In this document: positions 42,358-51,545 of the stretch, piece by piece
How the letters are laid out: every line of letters starts with the position of its first letter
Position numbering within the stretch: position 1 is the stretch's first letter
Assembly: GCA_963783835.1 (NCBI GenBank)
Contig: CAWAOX010000013.1
Span: 124,001 to 188,000 of the forward strand
Length of the DNA: 64,000 nucleotides
Direction of reading: 5' to 3'
DNA from: CAIQPS01 sp963783835
GTDB lineage: Bacteria; Actinomycetota; Thermoleophilia; RBG-16-64-13
Position numbers and translations under genes: made by a program
The notes under the pieces: model-generated
What the model saw: only the letters and a program-made list of their open reading frames with translations
Told to the model about the DNA's origin: nothing
The model's database searches: none

Positions 42358-45069
42358 TCACGGACTCTGCCGTCCGCGACGAGCGAGTTTTGAGGGCCAC
42401 CAGACCCGGTCGCCGACGTCATACACCAACGCCGGCACGAACAGGGCGCGTACGACCAGCGCGTCGAGCAATACGCCGAAGGCGACGATGACGGCAAGCT
42501 GAACCAGAAACAGGATCGGGATCACGGCCAAGGCGGCAAAGGTCGCAGCCAGCACGACACCTGCCGAGGTGATCACGCCACCGGTGACCACGAGTCCGCG
42601 CAGCACGCCCTCCTTCGTCCCGTGCACCAGCGATTCCTCGCGCACGCGGGTCATCAGGAAGATGTTGTAATCGATGCCGAGCGCGACCAGGAACACGAAC
42701 GCATACAGCGGGACCGAGGGGTCGGAGCCGGGGAGATCGAGCACGTGGTTGAAAATCAGGCTCGAGATGCCCAGGGCCGCGCCGAAACTCAACACCGTGG
42801 TGACCATCAGAAGCAGTGGGGCCACGATGCTGCGCAGCAACAGCATCAGGATCAGGGTGATCACGAGGAGAACCACCGGGATTATGAGGTTGCGGTCGCG
42901 CGTACTGGTCAGATTCGTGTCAAGGGCCGTAGCCGTCGATCCGCCTACGATGATCGAGGAGTCGACCGACCGGAGCGCGGTGCGCAGGTCGGTGACTGCC
43001 TGCTCCGCCTCCAGAGAGTCGGCCTTGGCGGCGAGGGTGAGTTGGAGCATCACGGCGCCGTCGACCACGGTGGGAGTAGCTTGCGCGAATGGTCCCTGCG
43101 TGGGAGTGGGGATGGGGATGGAACCGCTCGGCGAATCCGCGGAGACGACCGAAGCACCGCTCACCCCAGTGTTTTCGAGGGCGACCGCAGCAGCCTCGCC
43201 AAGCTTCGCCTGGGGGACGATCACCTGTACGGGCTGACCTGAGCCGCCTGGGAAGTGGGCCGCGAGGACGTTCTGGCCATCACGTGCCGGCGACTCGCCT
43301 ATCAGCAGGTCGCTGGCGGGGACCCCGCTCGCGTTCAGGCCGATGAGACCGATGCAGGCGAGCGCCAGCACGATCCCGACGGCGACCCATATCGGTCGGG
43401 CCTGGGTACGGATCTTGCCGGCTATTCGCGCCCAGATGCTCTTCGGGTTCTGTTCGGTGTGCGGGCTACCGTAGTCCGCGTGCCGCGGCCAGAACGCAGC
43501 CCGTCCGGCCAGCAGAAGGATCGCCGGCAGAAACGTAAGGGCGGCCAGGACTGCGAAGACGATGCCGACCGCGGCGACGGGGCCCAACGCCTTGTTCGAG
43601 GCCAGATCGGAGAGGAGCAGGCACAGCAGCCCCGCAATGACCGTGCCGCCGGAGGCAAGGATCGCCGCCGCCGATCCCTTCCAGGCAGCCTTGGTCGCAC
43701 TCCAGACCGACTCGTTGTCGCGTAGCGCCTCCCGGAAGCGCGAGACGTACAGCAGCGAGTAGTCGGTCGTCGCCCCGATGACCAGGATCAAGAGGATCCC
43801 TTGCACCTGGGCGTTGATCTTGAAGACTCCTGCCTTGGCCAGATAGAAGTTCACCATGACGGCAGCGCATAACGCGCTCATCGAAACGAGCAGTACGATG
43901 ATCGGCAGCAGCGGAGATCGGTACACGATGACCAGGATGATCAGCACGCTGAGCACCGCGACCAGCAGCAGCAGGCCGTCTACTCCGGCGAACCCATTGC
44001 CCAGGTCGGCGCTCAGCCCCGCGGCGCCGGTGACGTACACCGCGAGGCCCTCGGGGGCTCCCTCGAGCGCCGTGCGCAGTTCGCCAACGGCGACTTTGAC
44101 CTCGGCATCGGTAGACAACGGCACGAACATCTGCGCCGCCATCCCGTCCTGGGATGGGATGGCCGGCGACACGGCGCCGGGGATGGCATCGACCTTCTCG
44201 GGCAACTGCGCGGACTGTGCTGCGAGCCAGGCCTTGTCCTCGGCAGTCAGGCCGCCGGCGCGCTCGGCAACCACGACAGCGGGTATGGTGTCGTCGCCGT
44301 AGAAGTCGGTGAACCGCTTCTGCACCTGGGTGGACTCGGCGCTGCTCGGCAGATAGGAGGACTGGTCGTTCGTCGCAACTTCGTCGATCCGGCCGAAATA
44401 GGACCCGCCGAGTCCGGCGAGGGCGAGCCACGCCAGGGTGAGCAGCAGTCCGATCAGGGGTCGCACCCAGCGTCGTGAAGGTTGTGAGGCCACGGGATCT
44501 CCTTTGGCTCCGTCAAGAACTTGCGCCGCGGGGGGCGCGCCGCCTGCTCCATCTTGTTGGCCATCCGCTGCAAACGCCCCGTGGAACTCAACCACGCCCT
44601 GCGGAATATGGCCATCCAGAGACAAGGCGAAGAAGACTTCTTCCGGTACTCCCTCGCAGACAAGCCCGGGTATGTTCCGGAACCCAAAGCGCCCGTAGTA
44701 CTCCGGATGGCCCACGAGGCAGCATCCTTGGGCGCCCAGGTCCTTGAGACGTGACATCCCTTCCTGTATCAGCGCGCCGCCTATCCCCCTTCGCTGGTAT
44801 TCCGGCAGTATCGACACAGGCCCAAGTCCGTACCAGTTCGGGCAACCGTCGGAGATCGTCACCGGGGAGAACGCGACATGCCCCACTACGCGCCCATCCA
44901 CTTCAGCTACGAGCGAGACCGTGAGCGCCTTGGCAGCGCGCAACGCGGCAATGATGAACTGCTCCGTATGATCGCTGATCGCCAGAGTCTCGAACGCCGC
45001 GACCGTGATCTCGGTGATGACACCGGCGTCGGCGTCTGTCTCACTTCTAATCAGTACCTTGTCCGTCAT
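42358..45069 (-). CDS. GNAT acetyltransferase-MMPL/RND transporter open frame (fusion or two genes)
   Basis: Residues 1-~175 are a GNAT acetyltransferase (ILPEYQRRGIGGALIQEGM acetyl-CoA loop, YYGRFGFRNIPGL). Residues ~193-903 are an MMPL/RND-type transporter with 12 helices in two halves, a large extracellular loop after helix 1, and GATTDYSLLYVSRF and GIDYNIFLMTRVREE motifs. A separate start is likely for the transporter: AAAGGAGATCCC then GTG at 44493. A stop lies in an adjacent frame just upstream, reachable by adding one base to the C6 run near 44533, so the fusion could be an artefact. MMPL proteins export lipids or drugs. Confidence 0.75.
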   Translation of the reverse strand: MTDKVLIRSETDADAGVITEITVAAFETLAISDHTEQFIIAALRAAKALTVSLVAEVDGRVVGHVAFSPVTISDGCPNWYGLGPVSILPEYQRRGIGGALIQEGMSRLKDLGAQGCCLVGHPEYYGRFGFRNIPGLVCEGVPEEVFFALSLDGHIPQGVVEFHGAFAADGQQDGAGGAPPAAQVLDGAKGDPVASQPSRRWVRPLIGLLLTLAWLALAGLGGSYFGRIDEVATNDQSSYLPSSAESTQVQKRFTDFYGDDTIPAVVVAERAGGLTAEDKAWLAAQSAQLPEKVDAIPGAVSPAIPSQDGMAAQMFVPLSTDAEVKVAVGELRTALEGAPEGLAVYVTGAAGLSADLGNGFAGVDGLLLLVAVLSVLIILVIVYRSPLLPIIVLLVSMSALCAAVMVNFYLAKAGVFKINAQVQGILLILVIGATTDYSLLYVSRFREALRDNESVWSATKAAWKGSAAAILASGGTVIAGLLCLLLSDLASNKALGPVAAVGIVFAVLAALTFLPAILLLAGRAAFWPRHADYGSPHTEQNPKSIWARIAGKIRTQARPIWVAVGIVLALACIGLIGLNASGVPASDLLIGESPARDGQNVLAAHFPGGSGQPVQVIVPQAKLGEAAAVALENTGVSGASVVSADSPSGSIPIPTPTQGPFAQATPTVVDGAVMLQLTLAAKADSLEAEQAVTDLRTALRSVDSSIIVGGSTATALDTNLTSTRDRNLIIPVVLLVITLILMLLLRSIVAPLLLMVTTVLSFGAALGISSLIFNHVLDLPGSDPSVPLYAFVFLVALGIDYNIFLMTRVREESLVHGTKEGVLRGLVVTGGVITSAGVVLAATFAALAVIPILFLVQLAVIVAFGVLLDALVVRALFVPALVYDVGDRVWWPSKLARRGRQSP

Positions 45070-45096
45070 TTATCTGGGTCATCCCTCTCGTCTGGC

Positions 45097-45901
45097 TCAG
45101 CGAAGGCCCGCCAGCGCCTGCCTCATCTCCTCGACCGACCGGTAGCGGGCGGCGGGGTCCTTCTGCAGCGCCCGCAGGACCACCTTGTCGATATACCCGG
45201 GCACGCCGGGCCGGCGCTGGCTTGGGGGGGGTGGGCGGCGTGGTCAGGTGCTTCTGGGCCACCACGGGGGCCGAGATGCCGTCGAATGGGACTTTTCCGG
45301 TCACCAGCTCGTACAGGATCACTCCCAGAGCGTAGACGTCGGTCTGAGGGATCACCCGGTCGCTCTGGATCTGCTCCGGGCTGAGGTAGTAGGCTGTCGC
45401 CGCCGCCCGGCTCTCCCCCTCGGGCAGGAGATTGGCGATCGCCATGCCCCATCCCGTCACCTTCACCTGGTCCGACTCGGCCGAGACCAGCAGGTTGGAG
45501 GTCTTCAGGTTGCCGTGGGACACACCCTGGGACTCGATAGCAGCCACCGCCGCGGCGGCCTGCGTGACGTAGCGGACCGCGAGCTCCGGCTCCAGCGGTC
45601 CTCCCGCCTGGATCATGCTCTCAAGGTCGATGCCCGGGACGTAGTCGCGCACCACGTAGAAGTCGTCTCCTTCGCGGCCCCACGCGCTCGGGATGATCAG
45701 GCTAGGGTGCCCATGCCCACGGCCTCCAGGCGCGCGGACATGTCGGCGGCAAGTTCCGGCGAGACGTCCCGCAGCACCTTGAGCACCACGACCTCCCCGG
45801 CCGGGCCCCGTAGCCCGGTACGTCTCCGCCGATCCGGCCGCATCCAGCCGCCGTCCCAGCCGGTAGCCACCGATCACCACCGGCTCCCTCACACCGCCCA
45901 T
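45097..45901 (-). CDS. Ser/Thr protein kinase-like protein, degenerate active site (frameshifted)
   Basis: ATG 45901 after GGAGG begins MGGVREPVVIGGYRLGRRLD. The N-lobe Lys region (EVVVLKVLRDVSPELAADM) appears only in a neighbouring frame between ~45820 and ~45720; the C-lobe is VVRDYVPGIDLESMIQ, HGNLKTSNLLV, YYLSPEQIQSDRVIPQTDVY. The end (DKVVLRALQKDPAARYRSVE) lies past a G8 run at 45224 in another frame, stopping at 45097. Three one-base shifts thus restore a typical kinase domain. The catalytic Asp of HRD is Asn here and DFG is replaced by GWG, so even when repaired it is a predicted pseudokinase. It is continuous in one frame with the DUF1295 gene as written. Confidence 0.65.
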
Positions 45902-45971
45902 CTCGACCTCCATCCTCTCGACGTTGACCTGTACGGCGTCGCGAGAGACGCCGACTCTGCGAGTGCTCGTG

Positions 45972-46855
45972 CTACCGCTGCTTACGCCCGAGGTAGGGAT
46001 CAGGACCGGCGTTCGCCGCTTGTACGCCTCGTACGCTTCCTGGCCGCCCCATGTCGCGTCGGCCTTCTTCTCCAGGAGCGGCACGCCGCTCACGCGGGTG
46101 ATGAGCAGGTAGACGAAGACCGGCGAGATCAGGGTCACGAACTGCCAGCCTTGAAGTACCGGCAGGGCGATGATCGCGATGCCTGTCCACAGCGTGATCT
46201 CGCCGAAGTAGTTCGGGTGCCGGGAGATCGCCCACAGGCCCGAGGTGATGAACAAGCCCTTGTTGGCAGGGTCCGCGCGGAAACGGCTCTTCTGCAGGTC
46301 GGCCGTGGCTTCGAGCGCGAAGCCGACGACCCACACGGCAAGGCCTACGAAGACGAACAGGTCGAGTCCCTTAGGCTCGGTCGACGTCACGGCCGCCAGC
46401 GCGGCGGCAAGCGTCAGGCTCACCCACAGCCCCTGCAGCGTCCACGTCAGCAAGAGGCGGGAAAACGAGCGCTTGATCTCGTCGAAGCGGTCATCCTTGC
46501 CCGCCCGGCGCACACGGCGGAAGAGGAACGGTCCCAAACGTCCCGCCCACACGAGCACGAGCACGAGAAGAAGGATCGAGCGGGCATCGGTGGCCTCGCT
46601 CAGGACGACGGCGAGCACGATGGCCGAGATGTAGGTGAAGCTGCCCGTGAGATCGTAGAAGCGCTCGGTGTGCAGCAGGTAGGACGGTATGAAGGCCAGC
46701 CACTGCACGAGGAAGGCCAAGCCGACGATGAGCGCGAAGACCGGCACACTCCCAACAGTCACCCCATTCTGTGAGCCCGCCCATGCGACCAGGGCGCCGA
46801 TGAGAACGACCGCGAGCGAAGCGACGATCGATGAGACTCCACGTTTGTCAGCCAT
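45972..46855 (-). CDS. DUF1295 membrane protein (steroid 5-alpha reductase/ICMT-like)
   Basis: The protein has about seven helices and the family motif GLFITSGLWAISRHPNYFGE followed by ITLWTGIAI, the NADPH- or SAM-binding C-terminal signature shared by DUF1295, steroid reductases and isoprenylcysteine methyltransferases. The end is uncertain: as written the frame runs on into the kinase gene, but a one-base shift near 46000 gives IPYLGRKQR and TAG at 45972. AGGAGC precedes ATG 46855. A partial degenerate duplicate lies at 47.2 kb. Confidence 0.75.
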
Positions 46856-46957
46856 GTGATGCTCCTGTCGTACTGGAGGCGACCGAACCTAGCAGTCCGA
46901 TCAATGCCCAATATACAGTCTGCGGGACTCCGCGAAGACGGCGACGGGCTGTTCTGA

Positions 46958-47130
46958 CTACTTCGCCAGGTGCCCGTAGACTATCAAGTTGGCAAGGTAG
47001 TGGCCGCTGGCCCGGTCGTATTCTCCCCCGCAGGTAACCAGGCGAATGACGGACTCCTTGGCATCGCTCCAGACGCGCTCGAGGGGAATTGGGTCTTGGG
47101 CACCAATTCGACGGAATCCACTAGGAGAGC
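46958..47130 (-). pseudogene. Sortase C-terminal remnant
   Basis: The minus strand reads DSVELVPKTQFP, then after one missing base LERVWSDAKESVIRLVTCGG and EYDRASGHYLANLIVYGHLA, stop. TCGG is the sortase active-site cysteine block and GHYLANLIVYG the end of class E/F sortases. The catalytic His and Arg regions upstream are gone, replaced by a DUF1295 fragment. Confidence 0.6.
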
Positions 47131-47149
47131 GCCTAGGCGCCGACCAATG

Positions 47150-47340
47150 GAGAACCGGGAGGGCGATAGTCGCGATGCCCGTCCACAGCGTGATCTCGCC
47201 GAGCTTAGTTCAGGTTCCGGGAGGTCGCCCACAGGCCCGACGTGATGAACGAGCCCTTGTTGGCAGGGTTTGCGCGTAAGCGGCTCTTCTGTCGATCGGC
47301 AGTGGCCTCGAGCGCGAAGCCGACGGCCCACGCGAACAGC
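47150..47340 (-). pseudogene. Degenerate duplicate of part of the DUF1295 gene
   Basis: About 190 bp match 46159-46345 of the intact DUF1295 gene at most positions (for example CCACAGCGTGATCTCGCCGA and AGCCCTTGTTGGCAGGGT), with scattered substitutions and small indels that destroy the frame. It is joined to the sortase remnant on one side and abuts the end of the UbiD-type gene on the other. Confidence 0.7.
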
Positions 47341-47342
47341 GG

Positions 47343-48861
47343 CTAACCTTCGTCCCAGCCCTCCGGCAGGTAGTCCGACAGGTCGACCTCCTCGAACTCG
47401 GCTCTGCGGAACTTGTCTTTCATACGGAACGGAACAGTGCAATCGAAGATCGTCTTGCATGAGATTCCGGGCTCGCGCAGAAGTGGGTTGAATTCCGGAG
47501 TAGCCGAGGGATCCAGGAGATGGCAGCGGACACCGGGGACGGTGATAGTGCTGACATCACCCTGGAATCGGCTTGTCATTGCCCATAAAACGTCGGTGGA
47601 GTCGAATAGATCAACGTCCTCGTCGACGAGGATCACCTGCTTGAGCTCTGCGTAAGAGGCGAAGGCTATCAGAGCGGCCTGCCTCTGCCTTCCTTCGTCG
47701 TTTCTGGAGCGCTTACATATCTGCAGCACGGCCAAGTCTCGGCCACCTCCAGCCGAATGGCAATACACGTTACGCAGCAACCCGGGGATACTGTCTTCGA
47801 TGAGCCGGTAGATGCTCGCTTCCGTGGGGATGCCGCATAGGTTCACATGCTCTTCGCCCGGGCCCACCAAGACCTGCAAAATGGGGTTCTTCCTGTGAGT
47901 GATGGCGCGGACGTGTACGATCGGACACTCATCAAGAGAGAGGCCCACGTAGCCTGGATACTCCGGCATGGCCAAACCCAGCTCGGTCAGCATGTCTTCG
48001 TCCGCACGCTCGCCGGGCATGATCTCGCATTCAAGGACGATCTCCGCCCGGGCGATGCCCTTCGCCGCCACCGAGGTACACTCCGCCAGTTCGATCGCCC
48101 GGCCTCGCAGGCCACCTGCGACGGTCAGTTCATCGAAGCCGAAGGGGAGTAGTGGGGGCTTCAAAGCACGCCCCCAGGTGGATGGCCGGATCAAGTCCCA
48201 GGTTGATGGTCAGCGGGAACGGCCTGCCCGCCGCCTCGGCCTTCGCCCGCAGAACATCGATGTGCCTGCGGCCGGGGGTGAAGTTCACGGTCAGAGTGTC
48301 GGGCCCATGGATACACAGGCGGTGGATGGTTATGTCGGCCTGACCCGTTTCGGGGTCCTCGCCTCGGAGCAGGCCCATGTTGAGGAAGGGGCCGGCGTCC
48401 CGTTTGGTGCTGGTGGTCGCGGGCAGCAGTTTTCGGATATCGAACGGTGGGCTGATGACCACTTCCTGACAGGGGGCCTCCGTCCCGGACACCAGCGTAG
48501 CCGGCACGGCGTGTTTGAGCGCATCCAGCAGATCGAAGGCCACCCGCTCGGGCGTGCTTCCGAGAAGCATGGCGACGCGCTCGCGGCTGGCGAGCACTCC
48601 AGCCACCACCGGCATGTCGAATCCCTTGGTCCTCTCAAAGATCATGGCTGGGCCTACGCGGGTGGGCGGAGCAACGGGCGTGCCTGCCCCTACGAGCTTG
48701 TAGACGGCAGGGAGTTCCAAATACGGGTCGACCGGCACGCTGGTACTTACCAGTTGGCCTCGCTTCGCAGAGAGAAAGGCAAGAGCGGTGCGAAGGTCAG
48801 TAATGTCGGAAGACGTCGTCACTTGCGGCCAGTCCCAGTTCAACATCTGTCGAGCCTCCAA
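47343..48861 (-). CDS. UbiD-family decarboxylase (one frameshift)
   Basis: The 5' segment (from ATG 48861) has PVVAGVLASRERVAML, DIRKLLPATTSTKRDAGPFL, ADITIHRLCIHGPDTLTVNF; the 3' segment has GFDELTVAGGLRGRAIELAE, ARAEIVLECEIMPGERAD, YPGYVGLSLDECPIVHVRAI and ILVDEDVDLFDSTDVLWAM. These are the prenylated-FMN-binding and catalytic Glu-Arg-Glu regions of UbiD enzymes, which reversibly (de)carboxylate aromatic or unsaturated acids. The frame changes in a five-base C run at 48158-48154; removing one C rejoins GACFEAP to LLPFGFDEL. No ubiX (prFMN synthase) gene is near. Substrate unknown. Confidence 0.8.
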
Positions 48862-48968
48862 TCCGTATGGGTGTGACAGGCCAATCTTCCATCAATGGAT
48901 AGGCATTCTCGAGGAGCGGAAGACTCCCCCGCGGAGAGTTCCTGGGCGGTCATGCCGCAAGACACAAG

Positions 48969-49002
48969 GCCCGCGGGCCCATGCAATGACGGGCCCGCGG
49001 GC
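48969..49002 (-). terminator. Intrinsic terminator-like hairpin
   Basis: A perfect 12-bp GC stem (GCCCGCGGGCCC and its complement) encloses a ten-base loop. It lies between the end of the substrate-binding protein gene and the start of the UbiD gene, with a T-rich tract (CTTGTGTCTTG) after it on the minus strand. Confidence 0.7.
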
Positions 49003-49028
49003 AAAGAGCAGAGGAGCAGCGCCTCGGA

Positions 49029-50466
49029 TCAGGCAGTTCCCTCCAGCTGCAGAGGAACTGTATCGCCCTCCCTGGTGATCTCCGGAGATCCTAGATTCGA
49101 GGTGATCATCACATCGAACGGATGCTTCTCGCCCTTGACCCACATCCCGGCTCCGATGGGCGTGACGCATACATTGGGCTTCGGATGTCTGGTTTCGACA
49201 TCAATAGGTGCGCTGAAGTCGATCGGGCCCGACATGGTGTCGAGCTTCGCCGTGCTGATGAGTTTGGCTATCGCTTCCTTGTCGTCGACGCTGGCTACCT
49301 GCTTGAGTGCATGCAGCGCCATCTCGAACACTGAATAGTGGTAGAGACGCGGCTGCCACTGCTCACCCGTATCGGCCTCGTAGGCATCCGCGAACTGCTG
49401 GCAGGTCTCTCCGGTGAGGGAGGATTTGAACGGGAACCTCGGGTGCCAATAGACGGCCGTCGTCAAGTAAAGTGCGACATCACCGAGCGACTCGATCGTC
49501 TGGTAATCCTGGCACGACTTGGCGATAGTGATCTGCTTCGGATAGTAGGCCTGCTGCAGAGACTGCTTGAAGAAGTTGGTGAAGTCCGGAGCGGTCACCA
49601 CGCCGCCTACGATGTCGGCGCCGTCTTTCTTGAACGTACTGATTACCGCCCCACTTCAGCCCGGGTTCGAAAGCACCCGGGTCGGACAGCTTCCAGCCAT
49701 TCTTCTCTAGTGCGGCCGGCCAGGATTTTCTGTACGCGTTGCCGTCGGCGTCGTTCGGCCAGAGCGCTCCGTAGACCTTGTTGTTGGGGAACTGGGACCA
49801 GATGTCGAAGTAGACCCTCTGAGTGTCACGCTGCCCGAAGTGCCAGTGGTAGGTCCACTTGAACCCTTCTTCGGGAGCACCTCGTGAGTTCCAGTAAGCT
49901 TCCCACGGCGCATCATTGGTGACGCACGGGACCCCGAATGCTTCCGATTGATCAGCCACAGGAATCACGTTGTCCGGACCGGCGGCGCCCATCATCATGT
50001 CGACCTTGGAGTCGTTGATCAGGCCGGCGGCCACCTCGCTCGCGCGACTACTGCTGGACTGACTGTCCCCTACTTCGATTTTGATGGGGTGCTTCATGCC
50101 GTCCCCCAGCACGACCCCGTCCGCGATGAATTCCTCCCACCGCTTGACGACGTATCTCGCGGGAACGGCCGCTAGGGAATATGGTCCCGTCAGCGGCACT
50201 ACGAAGCCGAGCTTGACCTCACGGCCCGCCTCCGCGCTGGTTGCGATTGTGGTGGTGGCACCTGCTGTCGTGGTGGTCGCACCGCCGGTCGTGCTCGTCG
50301 CTGCCGCGGTGGTGGTGGTGCTCTCTTCGGTCTCGCCGCAAGCTGCCAGCAGGCCTCCGAGTCCCGCGCTTGCCCCGATGGCGACTCCGGCCACTCCAGC
50401 TATCTTGAGGAAGTCGCGGCGGCTGACGGTCTTCTTCGTCAGCCTTTCGAGTGGATCGTCCGACAT
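49029..50466 (-). CDS. Tat-exported ABC substrate-binding lipoprotein, branched-chain amino acid/amide type (one frameshift)
   Basis: The start MSDDPLERLTKKTVSRRDFL has a Tat motif; lipobox LLAAC and a Thr-rich linker follow, nearly identical to the protein at 15348. The ligand-binding fold includes KLGFVVPLTGPYSLAAVPAR, MMGAAGPDNVIPVADQSEAF and GGVVTAPDFTNFFKQSLQQA. The frame breaks at a CCCC run (49649-49652); removing one base gives LKWAVISTFKKDGADIVGG. Combined length ~478 aa. No permease or ATPase genes are near. UbiD lies downstream on the same strand across a terminator, hinting at an aromatic acid ligand (inference). Confidence 0.8.
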
Positions 50467-50506
50467 TGCCTCGGTACCTCCATGCTCGGTCTGCGCAACC
50501 CGTCGA

Positions 50507-50538
50507 CTCGCCTAGTGAGCGGCCGTATATTGATACTA
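50507..50538 (-). promoter_or_regulatory. Promoter -10 and operator shared with the paralogous gene at 15 kb
   Basis: On the minus strand TAGTAT (50538-50533) is followed eight bases later by GGCCGCTCACTAGGCGAG (50524-50507), matching the TACTAT-N7-GGCCGCTCACTTAGTGAG arrangement upstream of the gene at 15348. GC-rich flanks on both sides are also alike. Confidence 0.55.
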
Positions 50539-50659
50539 CACCGATAGCCCGCGGGACAGAACCCTCGCCATGTTCTACTTGGCTGCCCTGGTGCCCGGGG
50601 GCGCGCCGGCCCGGCAGGTCCTGAAGCTCGACTCCGCATCGCCGGGTTGGACGTGGGTC

Positions 50660-51304
50660 CTACCCGGCCGAGAGCCGGGCGCCCATCTCAAATGCCTTCT
50701 GGCAGTCGACCGGGAAACGTTCGGTCCGCCTTCTGGCCCTGGCCTCCACGTCGAAGATCGCCGCGTTCATCGCCGAGTAGTCCGCGAACTGGTACCCCTC
50801 GTGCGACGTGAGGACCTCTGTCGTGCCCTTGAGGATCTCCAGGATGCGGGCGTGAGTCTCAAATAGGACGTCGTAGTGGACAGTCTTCACGAACTCCTCC
50901 GGACAGTTCATCGTGAAGATGAAGCCACACGACACCTGTCGCGCGAACGTCGACTTGCCAAACTCGTCATAGGAGGCGCTGGGGAACAGTAAGCGCTCAA
51001 GGAACGATCGCATCTCCCCGGTGACGTCGCCGAAGTAGACAGGTGAGCCCAAGAGGAGGACGTCGCTCTCGAGCACTTCCTCGAGGATGGCCCGCAGGTC
51101 GTCGCTCATGGCGCAGAGTCCGCCGCAGGTATTGCCCTTGCGCTTACACGAGAAGCAACTCGTGCACCCCTTGTAGGTGAGGTCGTAGAGATGGACCAGT
51201 TTCGTCCGCGCTCCCACGCTCTCGGCGCCCTCAAGAGCGCTCTTCAGCATGGTGCCGGTGTTCCAGTCCTTCCTCGGGCCTCCGTTCACTGCGATCACAT
51301 TCAT
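50660..51304 (-). CDS. NADPH-dependent FMN reductase/iron-sulfur flavoprotein-like
   Basis: ATG 51304 gives 214 aa in a flavodoxin fold: IAVNGGPRKDWNTGTMLKSA for the FMN phosphate and LLLGSPVYFGDVTGEMRSFL. CTSCFSCKRKGNTCGG supplies a compact Cys cluster like that of archaeal-type Isf flavoproteins, probably a 4Fe-4S site. A related protein is at 59181-59801. It would shuttle electrons from NAD(P)H or ferredoxin; partner unknown. Confidence 0.8.
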   Translation of the reverse strand: MNVIAVNGGPRKDWNTGTMLKSALEGAESVGARTKLVHLYDLTYKGCTSCFSCKRKGNTCGGLCAMSDDLRAILEEVLESDVLLLGSPVYFGDVTGEMRSFLERLLFPSASYDEFGKSTFARQVSCGFIFTMNCPEEFVKTVHYDVLFETHARILEILKGTTEVLTSHEGYQFADYSAMNAAIFDVEARARRRTERFPVDCQKAFEMGARLSAG

Positions 51305-51377
51305 GCTCGCTCCGCTTCTTGGTCGTCGCTGTGTACGCATGCTACCGCGCCGGGCAGGTCGATGGCCCCTACCGAAA

Positions 51378-51545
51378 CTAGTCGAGATACCGAACGAGAG
51401 CCTCCAGGGGACGCTTCTTCGGGCCGCTGGTTCTTGCCGCCGGATAGCCCAACGCCACGACGGCCATGAGCTCGCCGCCCGCCTCTTCATAGACCTCCCG
51501 TCTCCTCCGCTGTTCTGTCGCGAGCGCTTGCGGCGGCCCAGAGCG
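51378..51545 (-). pseudogene. Nitroreductase C-terminal remnant
   Basis: The minus strand encodes ALATEQRRRREVYEEAGGEL and MAVVALGYPAARTSGPKKRP, then LEALVRYLD and TAG. VALGYPA...GPKKRPLEALVRY is the standard end of nitroreductase-family enzymes. The 5' part is missing, replaced by the methyltransferase gene end. An intact nitroreductase gene lies 1.3 kb away on the opposite strand. Confidence 0.6.

Noticed and set aside
45047..46855. A genuine 602-aa fusion of DUF1295 enzyme and kinase
   Set aside because: The kinase part needs three frame corrections, has its own RBS and start, and the DUF1295 part has a plausible stop one frame away, so two genes are more likely.
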